From positions 1 through 64,000 of the forward strand of contig JAIBBM010000013.1 of the NCBI GenBank assembly GCA_019694685.1: a DNA stretch of 64,000 bases. Reading direction: 5' to 3'. A model generated the notes under the pieces. The model searched no databases. It was not told the DNA's origin and saw only the letters and a program-made list of their open reading frames with translations. This document shows positions 52,955-62,529 of this stretch, one piece after another. Position numbers and translations under genes: made by a program. This DNA comes from Leptospirales bacterium (lineage in GTDB: Bacteria; Spirochaetota; Leptospiria; Leptospirales; Leptonemataceae). The first letter of the stretch is position 1. The number at the start of each line of letters is the position of its first letter.

Positions 52955-55900
52955 TTAGCTCTTCTCGATGGTCTCGATCTTGATCTTGTTGCGGCGGCCG
53001 CCGCGTCCGAGTTCGTCTTCGATTTCGGACAATTCTACTCTTTCATCGCTCTGGTTATAGAGAGCGACGTCAAGAGCCAGGCCTCTGAGTTCTTGCATAA
53101 GAACGTTAAACGATTCTGGAACACCAGGACGAATGCTGTGAACACCTTTCACAATCGCTTCGTAGATACGAGCGCGGCCAAGCATATCATCTGACTTCAC
53201 AGTCAGAAGTTCCTGCAAAGTATGCGAAGCGCCGTATGCTTCGAGTGCCCACACTTCCATTTCCCCGAGTCTCTGGCCGCCGAACTGAGCTTTCCCGCCC
53301 AGTGGCTGCTGAGTCACAAGTGAGTATGGTCCAGTAGAACGAGCATGGATCTTGTCGTCTACGAGGTGAGCGAGCTTCAACATGTAGATGTATCCGCAGA
53401 AAACCTTTCCTTCGAAAGGAAGACCGGAGCGGCCATCGTAAATGTCAAACTTGCAGTCTGTAGGCAATTCCGCTTGCTTGAGGAATTTCTCAATGCTCTC
53501 TTCGTCCGCGCCGTCGAATACCGGCGTTTCAAAGTGAGTACCAAGTCTCTTGCCTGCGAAGCCAAGCATGGTTTCGAAAATCTGACCGATGTTCATACGA
53601 GATGGAACACCAAGCGGATTGAGAACGATATCTACAATGGTTCCGTCTTTCAGGAACGGCATATCTTCTTCCGGCATCACGCGCGCAACAACACCTTTGT
53701 TTCCATGGCGGCCGGCCATTTTATCGCCCACCTGAAGCTTGCGCTTCTTTGCAACGAATACTTTGACCATTGCTTCCACGCCCGCTGCAAGTTCATCCCC
53801 TGCTTCGCGAGAGTACTTCTTGATGTCGATGACCACGCCTTCGGATCCGTTTGGCATGCGAAGGGATGTGTCGCGCACTTCGCGAGCTTTTTCACCGAAG
53901 ATGCTGTGCAGTAGTTTGTATTCAGGAGTCAGATCTGATTCGCCTTTAGGCGTAACCATACCAACGAGAATGTCTCCGGCTTTTACTTCTGCACCAATGC
54001 GGATCACACCGTTTTCGTCGAGATCACGGAATGCCTTGTCGCTGAGGTTTGGAATGTCACGTGTAATGATTTCCTGACCGAGCTTTGTTTCGCGCGCCTG
54101 GATTTCATATTCATCAATGTGAATAGAGGTGAATACGTCATCTTTAACAATGCGTTCGCTGATGAGGATCGCATCTTCGAAGTTGTAACCTTCCCATGGC
54201 ATGAATGCAACGAGCACATTCTTACCAAGTGCCAGCCTTCCGTTGTCGATGGAATGACCGTCCGCAAGAACAGTTCCCTTTTGAGTGAGAATTCCCTGGG
54301 AATCGCGAACTTCCCCTTTGACTGCCTGGCCGGCGAGGAGATCTCCCTTGGAAACAGAAGCGCCGCTTTTCACTACAGCGTGGAATTCAGTGTCATCTGT
54401 TTTCAGGAAATACTGAACTGGATCTCCCTGAGCTGGAGTGAATTCAAGAATGTCTCCTGTGATTTTCACCTTACCGTCTGCAGGTGCAGCATACACGCTG
54501 ACCACTGGACGCTGGTTCACACAGGTTCCCTGGTTGGATCTTTTGAATTTCTTGAGAAAATACGTTACGTCTTCTTTTTTCCCGCCTGTTGGACGAATCA
54601 CAACTTTGTTGGAATCCACCATCAGCACCATGCCGTCCTGCTTTGCGACCACACAGTTGCGCGAATCGTAGGCTGCTTTTTCTTCGATGCCTGTTCCAAC
54701 AAAAGGAGCTTCATCTACAAGAAGAGGCACAGCCTGACGCTGCATGTTTGAGCCCATGAGTGCGCGGTTCGCATCATCGTGCTCGAGGAATGGAATGAGA
54801 GAAGTAGAAACGCTCACTACCTGCAGAGGAGCCATGTCCATGTACTGCACTTCTTCTGGAGCACAGAATGGGAAATCGCCGCGCTTGCGGCAGCTGATCT
54901 GCTTGGACTTGAAATGACCGTTGTCTTCTAGAGGAGCGTTTGCCTGAGCAATGTTGTAACGCTCTTCAATGTCTGCCGTGAGATATTCGATCTTTTCTGA
55001 AACTTTGCCGGAAGCAACCTTGCGATAAGGAGTTTCCAGGAATCCGTATGGATTCACACGGCAATAAGAACTCATCGAAACGATCAGACCAATGTTTGGA
55101 CCTTCCGGAGTTTCAATCGGACACATACGGCCATAGTGGCTGTAGTGAATGTCACGAACTTCGAAGCCTGCACGCTCGCGAGAAAGACCACCAGGACCGA
55201 GTGCGTTGAGACGACGCTTGTGAGTGAGCTCTGCGAGAGGATTCGTCTGGTCCATGAACTGTGAAAGCTGGCTGGAACCAAAGAACTCATTGATGACAGC
55301 CATGATTGGTTTAATGGAAATCAGAGCCTGCGGAGTGATGACGTCAATGTCTTGAACCGTCATGCGCTCTTTGACAACGCGTTCCATTCTGCTGAAACCA
55401 ACTTTCAACTGGTTCATCAAAAGTTCGCCCACGCTTCTTACGCGGCGATTTCCAAGGTGATCAATGTCATCGAAGTGATATTCAGGTACTTCGTTGATCA
55501 AATTCACGAAGTAGCGCATGGTTTCTACGATGTCTTCCGGACGAAGAGCACGTGTGTCGATTCCAGTGAATTCTTTCGGGTTGTGGTATGCGAACTTGTT
55601 GTTGATCTTGTAACGGCCAACGCCGCCTAGATCATACGACTTCTCAGAGAAGAAGAGTCTGTTGAGATCTGCTTTTGCGTTTTCTGGATTGAAAGGTTCA
55701 CCCGGACGCATGAGAGTGTGGAACTTCTGGAGAGCCGCTTCCTGAGTCTCTGTTCCTTCTTTCTCCAGACAGTTGATGACAATGACGTCGTCTTTGCTGG
55801 TAGGGAATACAAGGAGCTTGAGTTCCTTGATCTTCATCTCTTTGAGAATGTCGAGGTTGTCCTCATTGACTTTCTCACCTGCATACATGATCACTTCATC

Positions 55901-56629
55901 GTTCTCTGGATTGAGAACACGCGCTGCAAGGCGTCTGCCGATGATTTTCTTGAGATCGCGCCCTGTGAGACCGGCGAGCTTCAGGCTTTCAATCTTATAG
56001 AAGAGTTTGAGTACATCTTCATCCGAGCCGTAGCCCATAGACTTGAGAAGCAGTGTAGCCGGGAATTTTTTCTTACGGTCAATGCGAGCAACCAGAATGC
56101 CTTTGGTGTCGAGTTCCAGTTCCAGCCAGCTGCCACGGTAAGGAATGACGCGTGCTGAATACACGCGCTTCTCTGCGTCGTAGAAAAAGAAAATACCAGG
56201 ACTGCGATGGAGCTGTGATACAACTACGCGCTCTGCGCCATTGATGACGAACGTGCCCTGCTCTGTCATTACAGGAAGGTCTCCCATATAAACAGACTGC
56301 TCACGAACTTCACCTGTGAGTTTGTTGATCAAACGAATGATTGCTTTGAGAGGAAGAGCGTATGTGGTTCCGCGATTTTTGCATTCTTCTTCATCCCAGC
56401 GAGGATCGCCAAGAGAATAGGAAACATATTCGAGCACCATGTCTTCGTTGGGGCTCTCAATCGGGAATGTTTCCTGAAAAACAGCGTCGAGGCCCTGACT
56501 TTTCCGTTTGGCTTCTCCAGCGTCTTTTTGAAGAAACCAGTCGTAGGATTTAAACTGGATATCGATCAAATCCGGGATTTGATCGTAGTCTGTAATTGTT
56601 CCGAGACGTACGTACTTGTTCTGGGCCAC
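52955..56629 (-). CDS. rpoB: RNA polymerase beta subunit
   Basis: 1224 residues from GTG 56629, which has a perfect AGGAG six bases upstream; the frame extends to 56671 through sequence that holds that site. The rifampicin region reads [14 protein letters not shown] then [14 protein letters not shown]. Compared with E. coli, the Ser531 position is Asn (codon 55205-55207, residue 475 here), the change known in spirochaetes and linked to their natural rifampicin resistance. C-terminal catalytic motifs include [13 protein letters not shown] and [20 protein letters not shown]. Confidence 0.97.
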   Translation of the reverse strand: MAQNKYVRLGTITDYDQIPDLIDIQFKSYDWFLQKDAGEAKRKSQGLDAVFQETFPIESPNEDMVLEYVSYSLGDPRWDEEECKNRGTTYALPLKAIIRLINKLTGEVREQSVYMGDLPVMTEQGTFVINGAERVVVSQLHRSPGIFFFYDAEKRVYSARVIPYRGSWLELELDTKGILVARIDRKKKFPATLLLKSMGYGSDEDVLKLFYKIESLKLAGLTGRDLKKIIGRRLAARVLNPENDEVIMYAGEKVNEDNLDILKEMKIKELKLLVFPTSKDDVIVINCLEKEGTETQEAALQKFHTLMRPGEPFNPENAKADLNRLFFSEKSYDLGGVGRYKINNKFAYHNPKEFTGIDTRALRPEDIVETMRYFVNLINEVPEYHFDDIDHLGNRRVRSVGELLMNQLKVGFSRMERVVKERMTVQDIDVITPQALISIKPIMAVINEFFGSSQLSQFMDQTNPLAELTHKRRLNALGPGGLSRERAGFEVRDIHYSHYGRMCPIETPEGPNIGLIVSMSSYCRVNPYGFLETPYRKVASGKVSEKIEYLTADIEERYNIAQANAPLEDNGHFKSKQISCRKRGDFPFCAPEEVQYMDMAPLQVVSVSTSLIPFLEHDDANRALMGSNMQRQAVPLLVDEAPFVGTGIEEKAAYDSRNCVVAKQDGMVLMVDSNKVVIRPTGGKKEDVTYFLKKFKRSNQGTCVNQRPVVSVYAAPADGKVKITGDILEFTPAQGDPVQYFLKTDDTEFHAVVKSGASVSKGDLLAGQAVKGEVRDSQGILTQKGTVLADGHSIDNGRLALGKNVLVAFMPWEGYNFEDAILISERIVKDDVFTSIHIDEYEIQARETKLGQEIITRDIPNLSDKAFRDLDENGVIRIGAEVKAGDILVGMVTPKGESDLTPEYKLLHSIFGEKAREVRDTSLRMPNGSEGVVIDIKKYSREAGDELAAGVEAMVKVFVAKKRKLQVGDKMAGRHGNKGVVARVMPEEDMPFLKDGTIVDIVLNPLGVPSRMNIGQIFETMLGFAGKRLGTHFETPVFDGADEESIEKFLKQAELPTDCKFDIYDGRSGLPFEGKVFCGYIYMLKLAHLVDDKIHARSTGPYSLVTQQPLGGKAQFGGQRLGEMEVWALEAYGASHTLQELLTVKSDDMLGRARIYEAIVKGVHSIRPGVPESFNVLMQELRGLALDVALYNQSDERVELSEIEDELGRGGRRNKIKIETIEKS

Positions 56630-56673
56630 GGGCTGCTCCTGGTCAGGAAAATAAACAAAAGAAAAAAGCAATC

Positions 56674-56695
56674 AGCAGGGCGGATGCCCTGCTGT
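56674..56695 (-). terminator. Attenuator-like hairpin between rplL and rpoB
   Basis: A 9-bp perfect stem (CAGCAGGGC/GCCCTGCTG) with a 4-nt loop is followed on the minus strand by ATTGC and then six T residues. The T run is displaced from the stem by about 5 nt, so it would terminate only partially. A partial terminator at this position is also known in the E. coli rplL-rpoB gap, where it sets the ribosomal protein to polymerase ratio. Confidence 0.6.
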
Positions 56696-56720
56696 GCTGC
56701 GAACAAAAGGAATCGAGCAA

Positions 56721-57104
56721 TTAGCCTGCTTTGAGCTCGATTTGAGCGCCGAGTGCCTCAAGCTTCTTCTTGAGATCTTCAGCTGCTGCTTTAGCAAGTC
56801 CTTCTTTAACAACGGATCCAGCCTTCTCTACAAGATCTTTGGCTTCTTTCAGACCAAGACCCGTAACTTCGCGAACGACTTTGATCACGTCGATTTTCTT
56901 CTCACCATGGCTCTTCAGAACCACGTTGAATGTTGCATCTTCGCCTGCGCCCGCGTCAGCGGCTCCGCCTGCGGCTGGACCTGCAGCTACTGCAACTGGT
57001 GCAGCGGTGGAGATTCCGAACTTCTCCTCCATTTTCTTAACGAGCTCTGCTGCCTCCATAAGAGTCAGTTTCCCGATCGATTCGAGCAGTGCGTCTGTAG
57101 ACAT
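56721..57104 (-). CDS. rplL: 50S ribosomal protein L7/L12
   Basis: 127 residues. The N-terminal dimerisation helix, an Ala/Gly-rich hinge ([19 protein letters not shown]) and the C-terminal factor-binding domain with [20 protein letters not shown]. It forms the ribosomal stalk on L10. A partial-terminator hairpin lies before rpoB. Confidence 0.97.
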   Translation of the reverse strand: MSTDALLESIGKLTLMEAAELVKKMEEKFGISTAAPVAVAAGPAAGGAADAGAGEDATFNVVLKSHGEKKIDVIKVVREVTGLGLKEAKDLVEKAGSVVKEGLAKAAAEDLKKKLEALGAQIELKAG

Positions 57105-57141
57105 TGTTTTCTCCTTACCCTGGTTTCAGTAAATTTTTGCG

Positions 57142-57690
57142 TTAGCCGTTTTTCTCTCCGACGGCGCGGATCCCGCGAGCGAGACTCGTGATGACTTCTT
57201 TCATGCCGATTGCAATCTTCGTGGCAGGCGTGTTGAGGCCGCGTCCGATGATTGTCAATAGCTGCTCGCGAGAAGGAAGATTGGCGATCTGCTGAACTTC
57301 CGCCTTATCGAGCTTCTTCCCTTCGAGAAACCCGGTGATTACTTCCACCTTGTTGTTCTTCTTGGAGAAGTCTACGAGAGCTTTGGATATAGCGGAAATG
57401 TCCGCGCCTGCAAATGTTACAGCGATTGGCCCTTTGAGCTTGTCGCTGATTGCATCTGCCGCACTGGCGTGAACCGCTGATTCTTTGAGTGCGATGCGAA
57501 AGAGGTTATTCTTCACGACCTTTACCCGGCCGTCCTTTTCGCGCACTGCAGAGCGCAACTCGCCCATGTCCACAACGCTGAGACCTGAATAAGTGGTCAC
57601 AACGAAGTTGGCATGCTTGCTCAAGATTTCTTTGAGCTTTGTTACGCTTTCTTTGTTTTCTGGACTGATTACAGTTGCATGTGCTGGCAT
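57142..57690 (-). CDS. rplJ: 50S ribosomal protein L10
   Basis: 182 residues with FVVTTYSGLSVVDMGELRSA and VVKNNLFRIAL, then a helical stalk-binding C-terminus. It anchors the L7/L12 dimers. The gap from rplA is only 11 bp, so an E. coli-style long leader for L10 autoregulation is not present here. Confidence 0.94.
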   Translation of the reverse strand: MPAHATVISPENKESVTKLKEILSKHANFVVTTYSGLSVVDMGELRSAVREKDGRVKVVKNNLFRIALKESAVHASAADAISDKLKGPIAVTFAGADISAISKALVDFSKKNNKVEVITGFLEGKKLDKAEVQQIANLPSREQLLTIIGRGLNTPATKIAIGMKEVITSLARGIRAVGEKNG

Positions 57691-57701
57691 TTTCTAATTC
57701 C

Positions 57702-58388
57702 TTAAGTCGCCATAGCGCGGATGTTTACACGCGCAGCGGGTCCCATAGTTGGAGACACATAGAAACTTCTAACATATTCGCCTTTCGCGTCTGAAGGGCG
57801 ATCACGAGTGATGGCAGCAAAAACTGCGCGCATGTTTTCTTCAATTTTGTCCGGTGTAAAAGACACGCGGCCAATACGAACATGAATCACACCAGTCTTG
57901 TCCGGACGATATTCCATCTGGCCGGATTTGAGATTCTTCACAGCTGTCCCAACATCTGTGGTTACAGTTCCAGCTTTTGGCTTTGGCATGAGGCCCTTGC
58001 GACCAAGGATCGCACCGAGCTTACCTACATCCTTCATGAGATCGGGAGTAGCAACGCAAGCGTCGAAATCGGTCCATCCCTCTTTCAGGATCTTCTCTAC
58101 CATTTCTGTTCCGCCAACAAAATCAGCACCGGCTGCTTTTGCTTCTGCCTGCTTGTCTTCTTTTGCAAACACAAGAACGCGAACTTCTTTTCCAGTGCCA
58201 TGCGGAAGACGTACGATCCCGCGAACGTTCTGCAGAGATTTGTATCCGATTTTAACGGATGCTTCTACTGTACCGTCGAATTTGGAAGTGCTCACTTCTT
58301 TCATGAGTGCTGCCGCTTCCGTTGGCTCGTAATGACGAGTGCGTTCGACTTTTTCTACAACTGCTTTGTATTTCTTGCCGCGTTTCAT
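57702..58388 (-). CDS. rplA: 50S ribosomal protein L1
   Basis: 228 residues. KFDGTVEASVKIGYKSLQNV, RGIVRLPHGTGKEVRVLVF and LGRKGLMPKPKAGTVT are typical. L1 forms the mobile stalk at the E site and in many bacteria represses the rplKA mRNA. Confidence 0.96.
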   Translation of the reverse strand: MKRGKKYKAVVEKVERTRHYEPTEAAALMKEVSTSKFDGTVEASVKIGYKSLQNVRGIVRLPHGTGKEVRVLVFAKEDKQAEAKAAGADFVGGTEMVEKILKEGWTDFDACVATPDLMKDVGKLGAILGRKGLMPKPKAGTVTTDVGTAVKNLKSGQMEYRPDKTGVIHVRIGRVSFTPDKIEENMRAVFAAITRDRPSDAKGEYVRSFYVSPTMGPAARVNIRAMAT

Positions 58389-58389
58389 C

Positions 58390-58818
58390 TCAACCCTCTA
58401 CGTTTACGCCCATGGATCGGCATGTTCCTGCCAGAATTTTGACTGCCGCGTCCATGTCATGGCAATTCAAGTCCTTCATTTTGATCTCTGCGATCTTCTC
58501 AAGTTGCGCACGCTTGATTGTGCCGACTTTCGCCTTGTTGGGAGTTGCAGATGCAGACTCAAGACCCAGCTCCTTCTTGATGAGAAGAGCAGCCGGAGGC
58601 GACTTGGTGATGAAAGTAAAGCTGCGATCAGAGAACACGGTGATCACAACAGGAATCTTGATTCCCACCTGATTCTTTGTGCGCTCATTGAACTGCTTGC
58701 AGAATTCCATAATGTTCAAGCCGTGCTGACCCAGAGCCGGACCAACCGGAGGCGCCGGTGTAGCTTTTCCTGCTTCCACCTGCAACTTGACCTGTGTTAC
58801 TATCTTCTTCGCTGCCAT
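58390..58818 (-). CDS. rplK: 50S ribosomal protein L11
   Basis: 142 residues with [35 protein letters not shown] and a C-terminal rRNA-binding domain. It forms the GTPase-associated centre and is needed for RelA activation. It directly precedes rplA. Confidence 0.96.
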   Translation of the reverse strand: MAAKKIVTQVKLQVEAGKATPAPPVGPALGQHGLNIMEFCKQFNERTKNQVGIKIPVVITVFSDRSFTFITKSPPAALLIKKELGLESASATPNKAKVGTIKRAQLEKIAEIKMKDLNCHDMDAAVKILAGTCRSMGVNVEG

Positions 58819-58844
58819 CTAGTCCCTCTATAATCTATACAATG

Positions 58845-59378
58845 CTATCGAACGTTAGCCGCCACCTGCAGATAATCCAGCTCTACAGGAGTGGCCTGGC
58901 CAAAGATTTCCACCTTCACGCGAAGGCGGCCTTTGTCCGGCATGATTTCATCTACGACACCGTTGAAGTTTGCAAACGGACCATCCACGATCTTGACGGT
59001 TTCTCCGACCGAGAAAAGCATTCTTGCTCTCGGTTGCTCTTCTTCCACAGCTCCCTCTGAACTCATCAGATTCTTCACTTCATCCGCTGTAAGCGCCTGA
59101 GGATCCGGTGATCCTACAAAGCCCGCAACGGAAGGAAGCTTTCTAATAGTATACTGCAGCTCATCGTCCATTTCGAGTTCAGCCAGAATATAACCCGGCA
59201 TGAACTTCTTTTCAACGACTCGCTTCTTGCCAGCCTTCATCTCCGCCACTTTGATGGTGGGGATGTTGATCTGACCGACCTTGCCTGCGAGATTGCGAGT
59301 TTGCACCAGCTTCTCGAGGTTGGTCTTGACCTTGTTCTCGTGGCCCGAGTAGGTCCGGATGACGTACCAGCTCATCAT
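58845..59378 (-). CDS. nusG: Transcription elongation/antitermination factor NusG
   Basis: 177 residues. The N-terminal NGN domain begins SWYVIRTYSGHENKV and has KFMPGYILAEL; the C-terminal KOW domain has VGETVKIVDGPFANFNG. It couples polymerase to the ribosome or Rho. The start is the ATG pair at 59378/59375, overlapping the secE stop as TAATGATG. A longer open frame to 59615 would run through secE and part of the tRNA-Trp gene and is rejected. Confidence 0.95.
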   Translation of the reverse strand: MMSWYVIRTYSGHENKVKTNLEKLVQTRNLAGKVGQINIPTIKVAEMKAGKKRVVEKKFMPGYILAELEMDDELQYTIRKLPSVAGFVGSPDPQALTADEVKNLMSSEGAVEEEQPRARMLFSVGETVKIVDGPFANFNGVVDEIMPDKGRLRVKVEIFGQATPVELDYLQVAANVR

Positions 59379-59563
59379 TAGCCAGACCCCAACCGAATCA
59401 ATGCATCGAACATTGCCGAAAACATACGATCGATGGAAAATAAAAACAGAGAAATCAAAACCACAGCGCCGAGCACGACGAGAGTGGAATTCATAACTTC
59501 TTCTTTGGAAGGCCAAACAACCTTCCTGAGTTCTTCGCGACTTTCTTTTAGAAACTTCAACAT
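59378..59563 (-). CDS. secE: Preprotein translocase subunit SecE
   Basis: 61 residues, the short single-span form: an amphipathic ELRKVVWPSKEEVMNSTL segment followed by one transmembrane helix (LVVLGAVVLISLFLFSI). It clamps SecY in the inner membrane. It lies 22 bp after tRNA-Trp and overlaps nusG. Confidence 0.94.
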   Translation of the reverse strand: MLKFLKESREELRKVVWPSKEEVMNSTLVVLGAVVLISLFLFSIDRMFSAMFDALIRLGSG

Positions 59564-59585
59564 ACTCTACGTTTCCTGGTTCCCT

Positions 59586-59657
59586 CAGGCCGGGAGAGAA
59601 TCGAACTCTCATCAAGGGTTTTGGAGACCCCTATTCTAGCCATTGAACTACCGGCCT
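59586..59657 (-). tRNA. tRNA-Trp (anticodon CCA)
   Basis: Acceptor stem AGGCCGG/CCGGCCT pairs perfectly, the anticodon stem GGGGT/ACCCT closes loop CTCCAAA, and the T arm carries TTCGATTC. The anticodon CCA reads UGG. The discriminator is G and CCA is not encoded. It lies immediately upstream of secE, a common bacterial arrangement. Confidence 0.95.
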
Positions 59658-59661
59658 CCTG

Positions 59662-59734
59662 AGCCCTCTACCAGGCTTGAACTGGTGACCTCATCCTTAC
59701 CATGGATGCGCTCTACCAACTGAGCTAAGAGGGC
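59662..59734 (-). tRNA. tRNA-Thr (anticodon GGT)
   Basis: Acceptor stem GCCCTCT/AGAGGGC, D arm GCTC/GAGC, anticodon stem CATCC/GGATG with loop ATGGTAA, T arm with GTTCAAGC. The anticodon GGT reads ACC and ACU. The discriminator is T and CCA is not encoded. It lies 4 bp upstream of tRNA-Trp and is the first gene of the secE-nusG-rpl-rpo group. Confidence 0.95.
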
Positions 59735-59775
59735 ACCCGCCCCCGATCCGGACATACCTGTTCGGGAGAATGTCC

Positions 59776-59804
59776 ATAAAATTTATCTGTACGTCTAATG
59801 TCAA
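59776..59804 (-). promoter_or_regulatory. Promoter for tRNA-Thr/tRNA-Trp/secE operon
   Basis: A perfect TTGACA -35 box is followed after 17 nt by TTTTAT (4 of 6 to -10), about 40 bp before the tRNA-Thr gene on the minus strand. It is the best promoter match in the window. It lies in the only gap between the beta-propeller gene and the tRNA pair. Confidence 0.7.
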
Positions 59805-59859
59805 GTGGAATGGAATTTGCGTTCATCCTGCCGGCGAATGAATGCGAAAGGCAGATGCC

Positions 59860-60987
59860 TCAGGGCCAGTAAGAGTCAATAGACGTTGTGCATTCTCCGA
59901 GGTTGCCTCCCGTTGTCAGGCTGGATGCCAGAGTCGGGCTCAGGTCTGCATTGATTTTCACAACCTGGATTACACCAGTCGCATTTGCCTTCGTAAGGAA
60001 AAGGAATTGGCCTCCTCTCTCAAAGCACCCGTTGTCGTAACTCACGCCACCCATCCCGGTGTAGTAGTTCACGAAAGTGAGCGATTTATCCCCATTGATT
60101 CTGTAGAGGCGGAGTCCCCCGCTTGCAGTGTCCCCGGCATACAGATATCCCTGGTTAGGATGGATGAAAAGCGCACCCACATTGACTGATATGTTGGAAA
60201 CTGGAATAGGCATACCGGTGGTTGCATTGATGGAATAAGACATCAATCGGCCGCTCGAAGTGGTATACAGGAACATGCCCGACCCGTCTGACAAAAACTG
60301 AGCGCGAACCGGTTCTTCTGTGCCGGAAATGAGAGTGTTTCCCTGAGCAGTCAGACTTGCTCCTCCATTTGTAGTGAATGTATTTACGCCGCCCGTTCCG
60401 CTGATCGTGCCGTAAAGGAATCTACCGGTTGGATCCAGAGTCATGAACTGACTGTTGGAAGGCTCGCTTGCGTTCTGTAAAACCGCAGTCCCCATGCTTC
60501 CCGAATTCAAAGGAGCGCGGAACATGCGAGTGTTTCCTGCCTGGACCGAGTTGAAGTAAATTGCATTTCCTGCCGGATGGACTTTAACGCGGTGAGTGTT
60601 CGAATTCCCCGTATTGATGGAACCCGCAGAAGTCAACGCGCCCGCAGTATCAAATTGCGCCGCGATTACTCCGTCCGTTGTATTGTTTGCAAGATAAACA
60701 TAGGACAGCGTGGGATGAATGTCGATTCCGATCCCCGAGATCGTAGGAAAGGCAGTAACCTGAGTCAGTGCGCCTGTTGCGGAATCAATGCGATACGAAC
60801 GCATGGTTGTATCGAGCGCGGACACTGCGAACAAAAACCTACTGTAATTCCAGGGCGGATGAATGAGCCACACAGCCAGGACGCGCCCGTCGAGCTGTTG
60901 CTGCCCTGGTAGAAATGCAGCAGAGCATTGGATGGAACAGAGAGAAAAAAGCGAACACAATAGTATGCTCAAACGCGACTTCATCAT
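59860..60987 (-). CDS. Secreted beta-propeller (lactonase-like fold) protein, possible lipoprotein
   Basis: 375 residues. The N-terminus is a signal peptide (MMKSRLSILLCSLFSLCSIQ) followed by CSAAF. Cys is present at the cleavage region, but the preceding SIQ is a poor lipobox, so lipidation is uncertain. The rest consists of repeated blades with patterns such as SYRIDSATGALTQV, IDIHPTLSYVYLAN and LFIHPNQGYLYAGDTA, the recurrent HP-G-YLY phrase of YncE/lactonase-type seven-blade propellers. No catalytic residue is assigned. ATG 60987 has AGGA seven bases upstream. Confidence 0.65.
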   Translation of the reverse strand: MMKSRLSILLCSLFSLCSIQCSAAFLPGQQQLDGRVLAVWLIHPPWNYSRFLFAVSALDTTMRSYRIDSATGALTQVTAFPTISGIGIDIHPTLSYVYLANNTTDGVIAAQFDTAGALTSAGSINTGNSNTHRVKVHPAGNAIYFNSVQAGNTRMFRAPLNSGSMGTAVLQNASEPSNSQFMTLDPTGRFLYGTISGTGGVNTFTTNGGASLTAQGNTLISGTEEPVRAQFLSDGSGMFLYTTSSGRLMSYSINATTGMPIPVSNISVNVGALFIHPNQGYLYAGDTASGGLRLYRINGDKSLTFVNYYTGMGGVSYDNGCFERGGQFLFLTKANATGVIQVVKINADLSPTLASSLTTGGNLGECTTSIDSYWP

Positions 60988-61056
60988 CTTATGTTCCTTG
61001 CTTCTTAAGTAATAAAATCACCCCGGATCGAGCAAGCGCAAGCGATTACTTCTATA

Positions 61057-62529
61057 TCAAATTGCCGCAAGCCTCTGTAGATAAGAATCCAGAGTCTGCT
61101 TCAAAGAAGCTTTTCTGGAAGGATCCGGAACAGCCAGGAGCAGAATCTGAAGTCTCGAGGACAGTGCGGCCGCCGTCCCTCCTTCATCGAAGAGCAACTT
61201 GATTTGAGGCCAGAGTCTTTTTAGATCTTCCATGAGAGCCGGGGGCGCGCTTCGGGCTGTCTGCATCAGTTGATTCCATAGCGCATGCACTCGCGATAGC
61301 TTTATGATGTGTTTATGCACGCGCTCCACATACGCAGGCTTGCATGCAAGACGAGTGGAGAGGTTGTAGTATTCTTCCGACCAGTTCACAGCTCCGCCCG
61401 CTTTCTCTTTTCTTTCGAAGTTCCTCACAGCGACCAGCACCTTTGCCTCAGATGAAGCTTCATTCGCAAGCCAGGCCCGATAAGCGCCCTGGTCGCCGCT
61501 GGCCTGGAATTCCTGAAGCCGCTTGATCACATCCAGATAAGAAGTAAAAGGAAATGGAATCGGCGCATCCACCACAGGAGTAGCCACAGGTTCTTCTTCT
61601 GCTTCCTCTTCCTGCGTAGCGAATACATCTTCTTCCGCAGAGTCGTCACCCAGATCCCTGGGAACTAGCTTTTCATGAATATCCAGATCATTGGCGAACT
61701 TCTCCACCATCTCGCGCAGAATAGAACTCTCTCTTTTCGCGGCGGGACGCTCTGCGGGGGGTGCGCCAGGTGATGCGGCAGATGCAGGTGCGGATGAAAC
61801 AGTGGCTTCTTCTTCGTCTGGCTCCCCTTCAAAGATTTCAACTTCAGCAGATTCATCTCCCAGATCTTTTGGTACAAGTTTTTCCGGAATGTCGATCTGG
61901 TTGCCGAATCGCTCCAGGATTTCTTTCAGGATTGATTTCTCTGCGCCCTGAGGAGGACGCGGTGCCTGTGGGGCTGCTGGACCACGTGCTTGATCCTGAA
62001 CAGGCGAAGGCGAAGATGCAGCTGGAGTTGAAGGTGCCGCGTCATAAGAAATTTCGGGAGCTCCCGCATCTCCGCTCATGAGAAAACTTTGCGACATCAC
62101 TTCGCCCTGAGGCGTGATCAATTTCAAGAATCCAGACTCTGCAGTCTCGAATCGCGATCCGGCAGGAAGGCCTGACGGCGAAAACTGAATGATTTCCACG
62201 AGGAAGCTAGAGGGCTTACCGGAAGGACGCGGTGCAACGGGTGCTGCCTGAGGTTGCTGCTTTGCCACCATCTGCAGCGCCTGCAGAAAGTTTGTACCTA
62301 TAAAAGTAGAGAGGGGCGCGGCTCCAACGCCGAGCATGGTTGCAAACTCCGGAATGCGAGGGATCAAATCATCCGTCGTGCGAATGACTGAATCCATATG
62401 AGCGGATAGTTTTTGGATGAGCTGTTCTTTGGCCGCCGCATCCATGGGACGCTTGGCCAGAACGGATCGAAACAGCTGAAGGTACGCCTGCTTGTGTCTT
62501 GTTAGCTCATCTGCGAGCGCCGCAGTCAT
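61057..62529 (-). CDS. Uncharacterised protein with 35-residue internal duplication
   Basis: 490 residues, no recognised family. The N-terminal ~90 residues look helical. Residues about 90-265 are Pro/Ala-rich and probably disordered. Residues 199-233 and 269-303 are copies of the same unit (SILKEILERFGN with LVPKDLGDESAE; SILREMVEKFAN with LVPRDLGDDSAE), exactly 70 residues apart and each followed by an acidic run. The C-terminal ~160 residues are helical again. There is no signal peptide, so it is probably cytoplasmic. It overlaps the upstream 108-residue gene by 4 nt. Confidence 0.7.
   Translation of the reverse strand: MTAALADELTRHKQAYLQLFRSVLAKRPMDAAAKEQLIQKLSAHMDSVIRTTDDLIPRIPEFATMLGVGAAPLSTFIGTNFLQALQMVAKQQPQAAPVAPRPSGKPSSFLVEIIQFSPSGLPAGSRFETAESGFLKLITPQGEVMSQSFLMSGDAGAPEISYDAAPSTPAASSPSPVQDQARGPAAPQAPRPPQGAEKSILKEILERFGNQIDIPEKLVPKDLGDESAEVEIFEGEPDEEEATVSSAPASAASPGAPPAERPAAKRESSILREMVEKFANDLDIHEKLVPRDLGDDSAEEDVFATQEEEAEEEPVATPVVDAPIPFPFTSYLDVIKRLQEFQASGDQGAYRAWLANEASSEAKVLVAVRNFERKEKAGGAVNWSEEYYNLSTRLACKPAYVERVHKHIIKLSRVHALWNQLMQTARSAPPALMEDLKRLWPQIKLLFDEGGTAAALSSRLQILLLAVPDPSRKASLKQTLDSYLQRLAAI

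Noticed and set aside
56630-56671. Longer rpoB start
   Set aside because: The extension contains the AGGAG ribosome site and has no similarity to RpoB; GTG 56629 is better placed.
59379-59615. N-terminal extension of nusG
   Set aside because: It would overlap secE and part of tRNA-Trp; NusG normally begins at SWYVI, which matches the start used here.
59820-59860. Small AGGCA-GA-TGCCT hairpin after the beta-propeller gene
   Set aside because: A 5-bp stem with a 2-nt loop and only three T residues is too weak to call a terminator.
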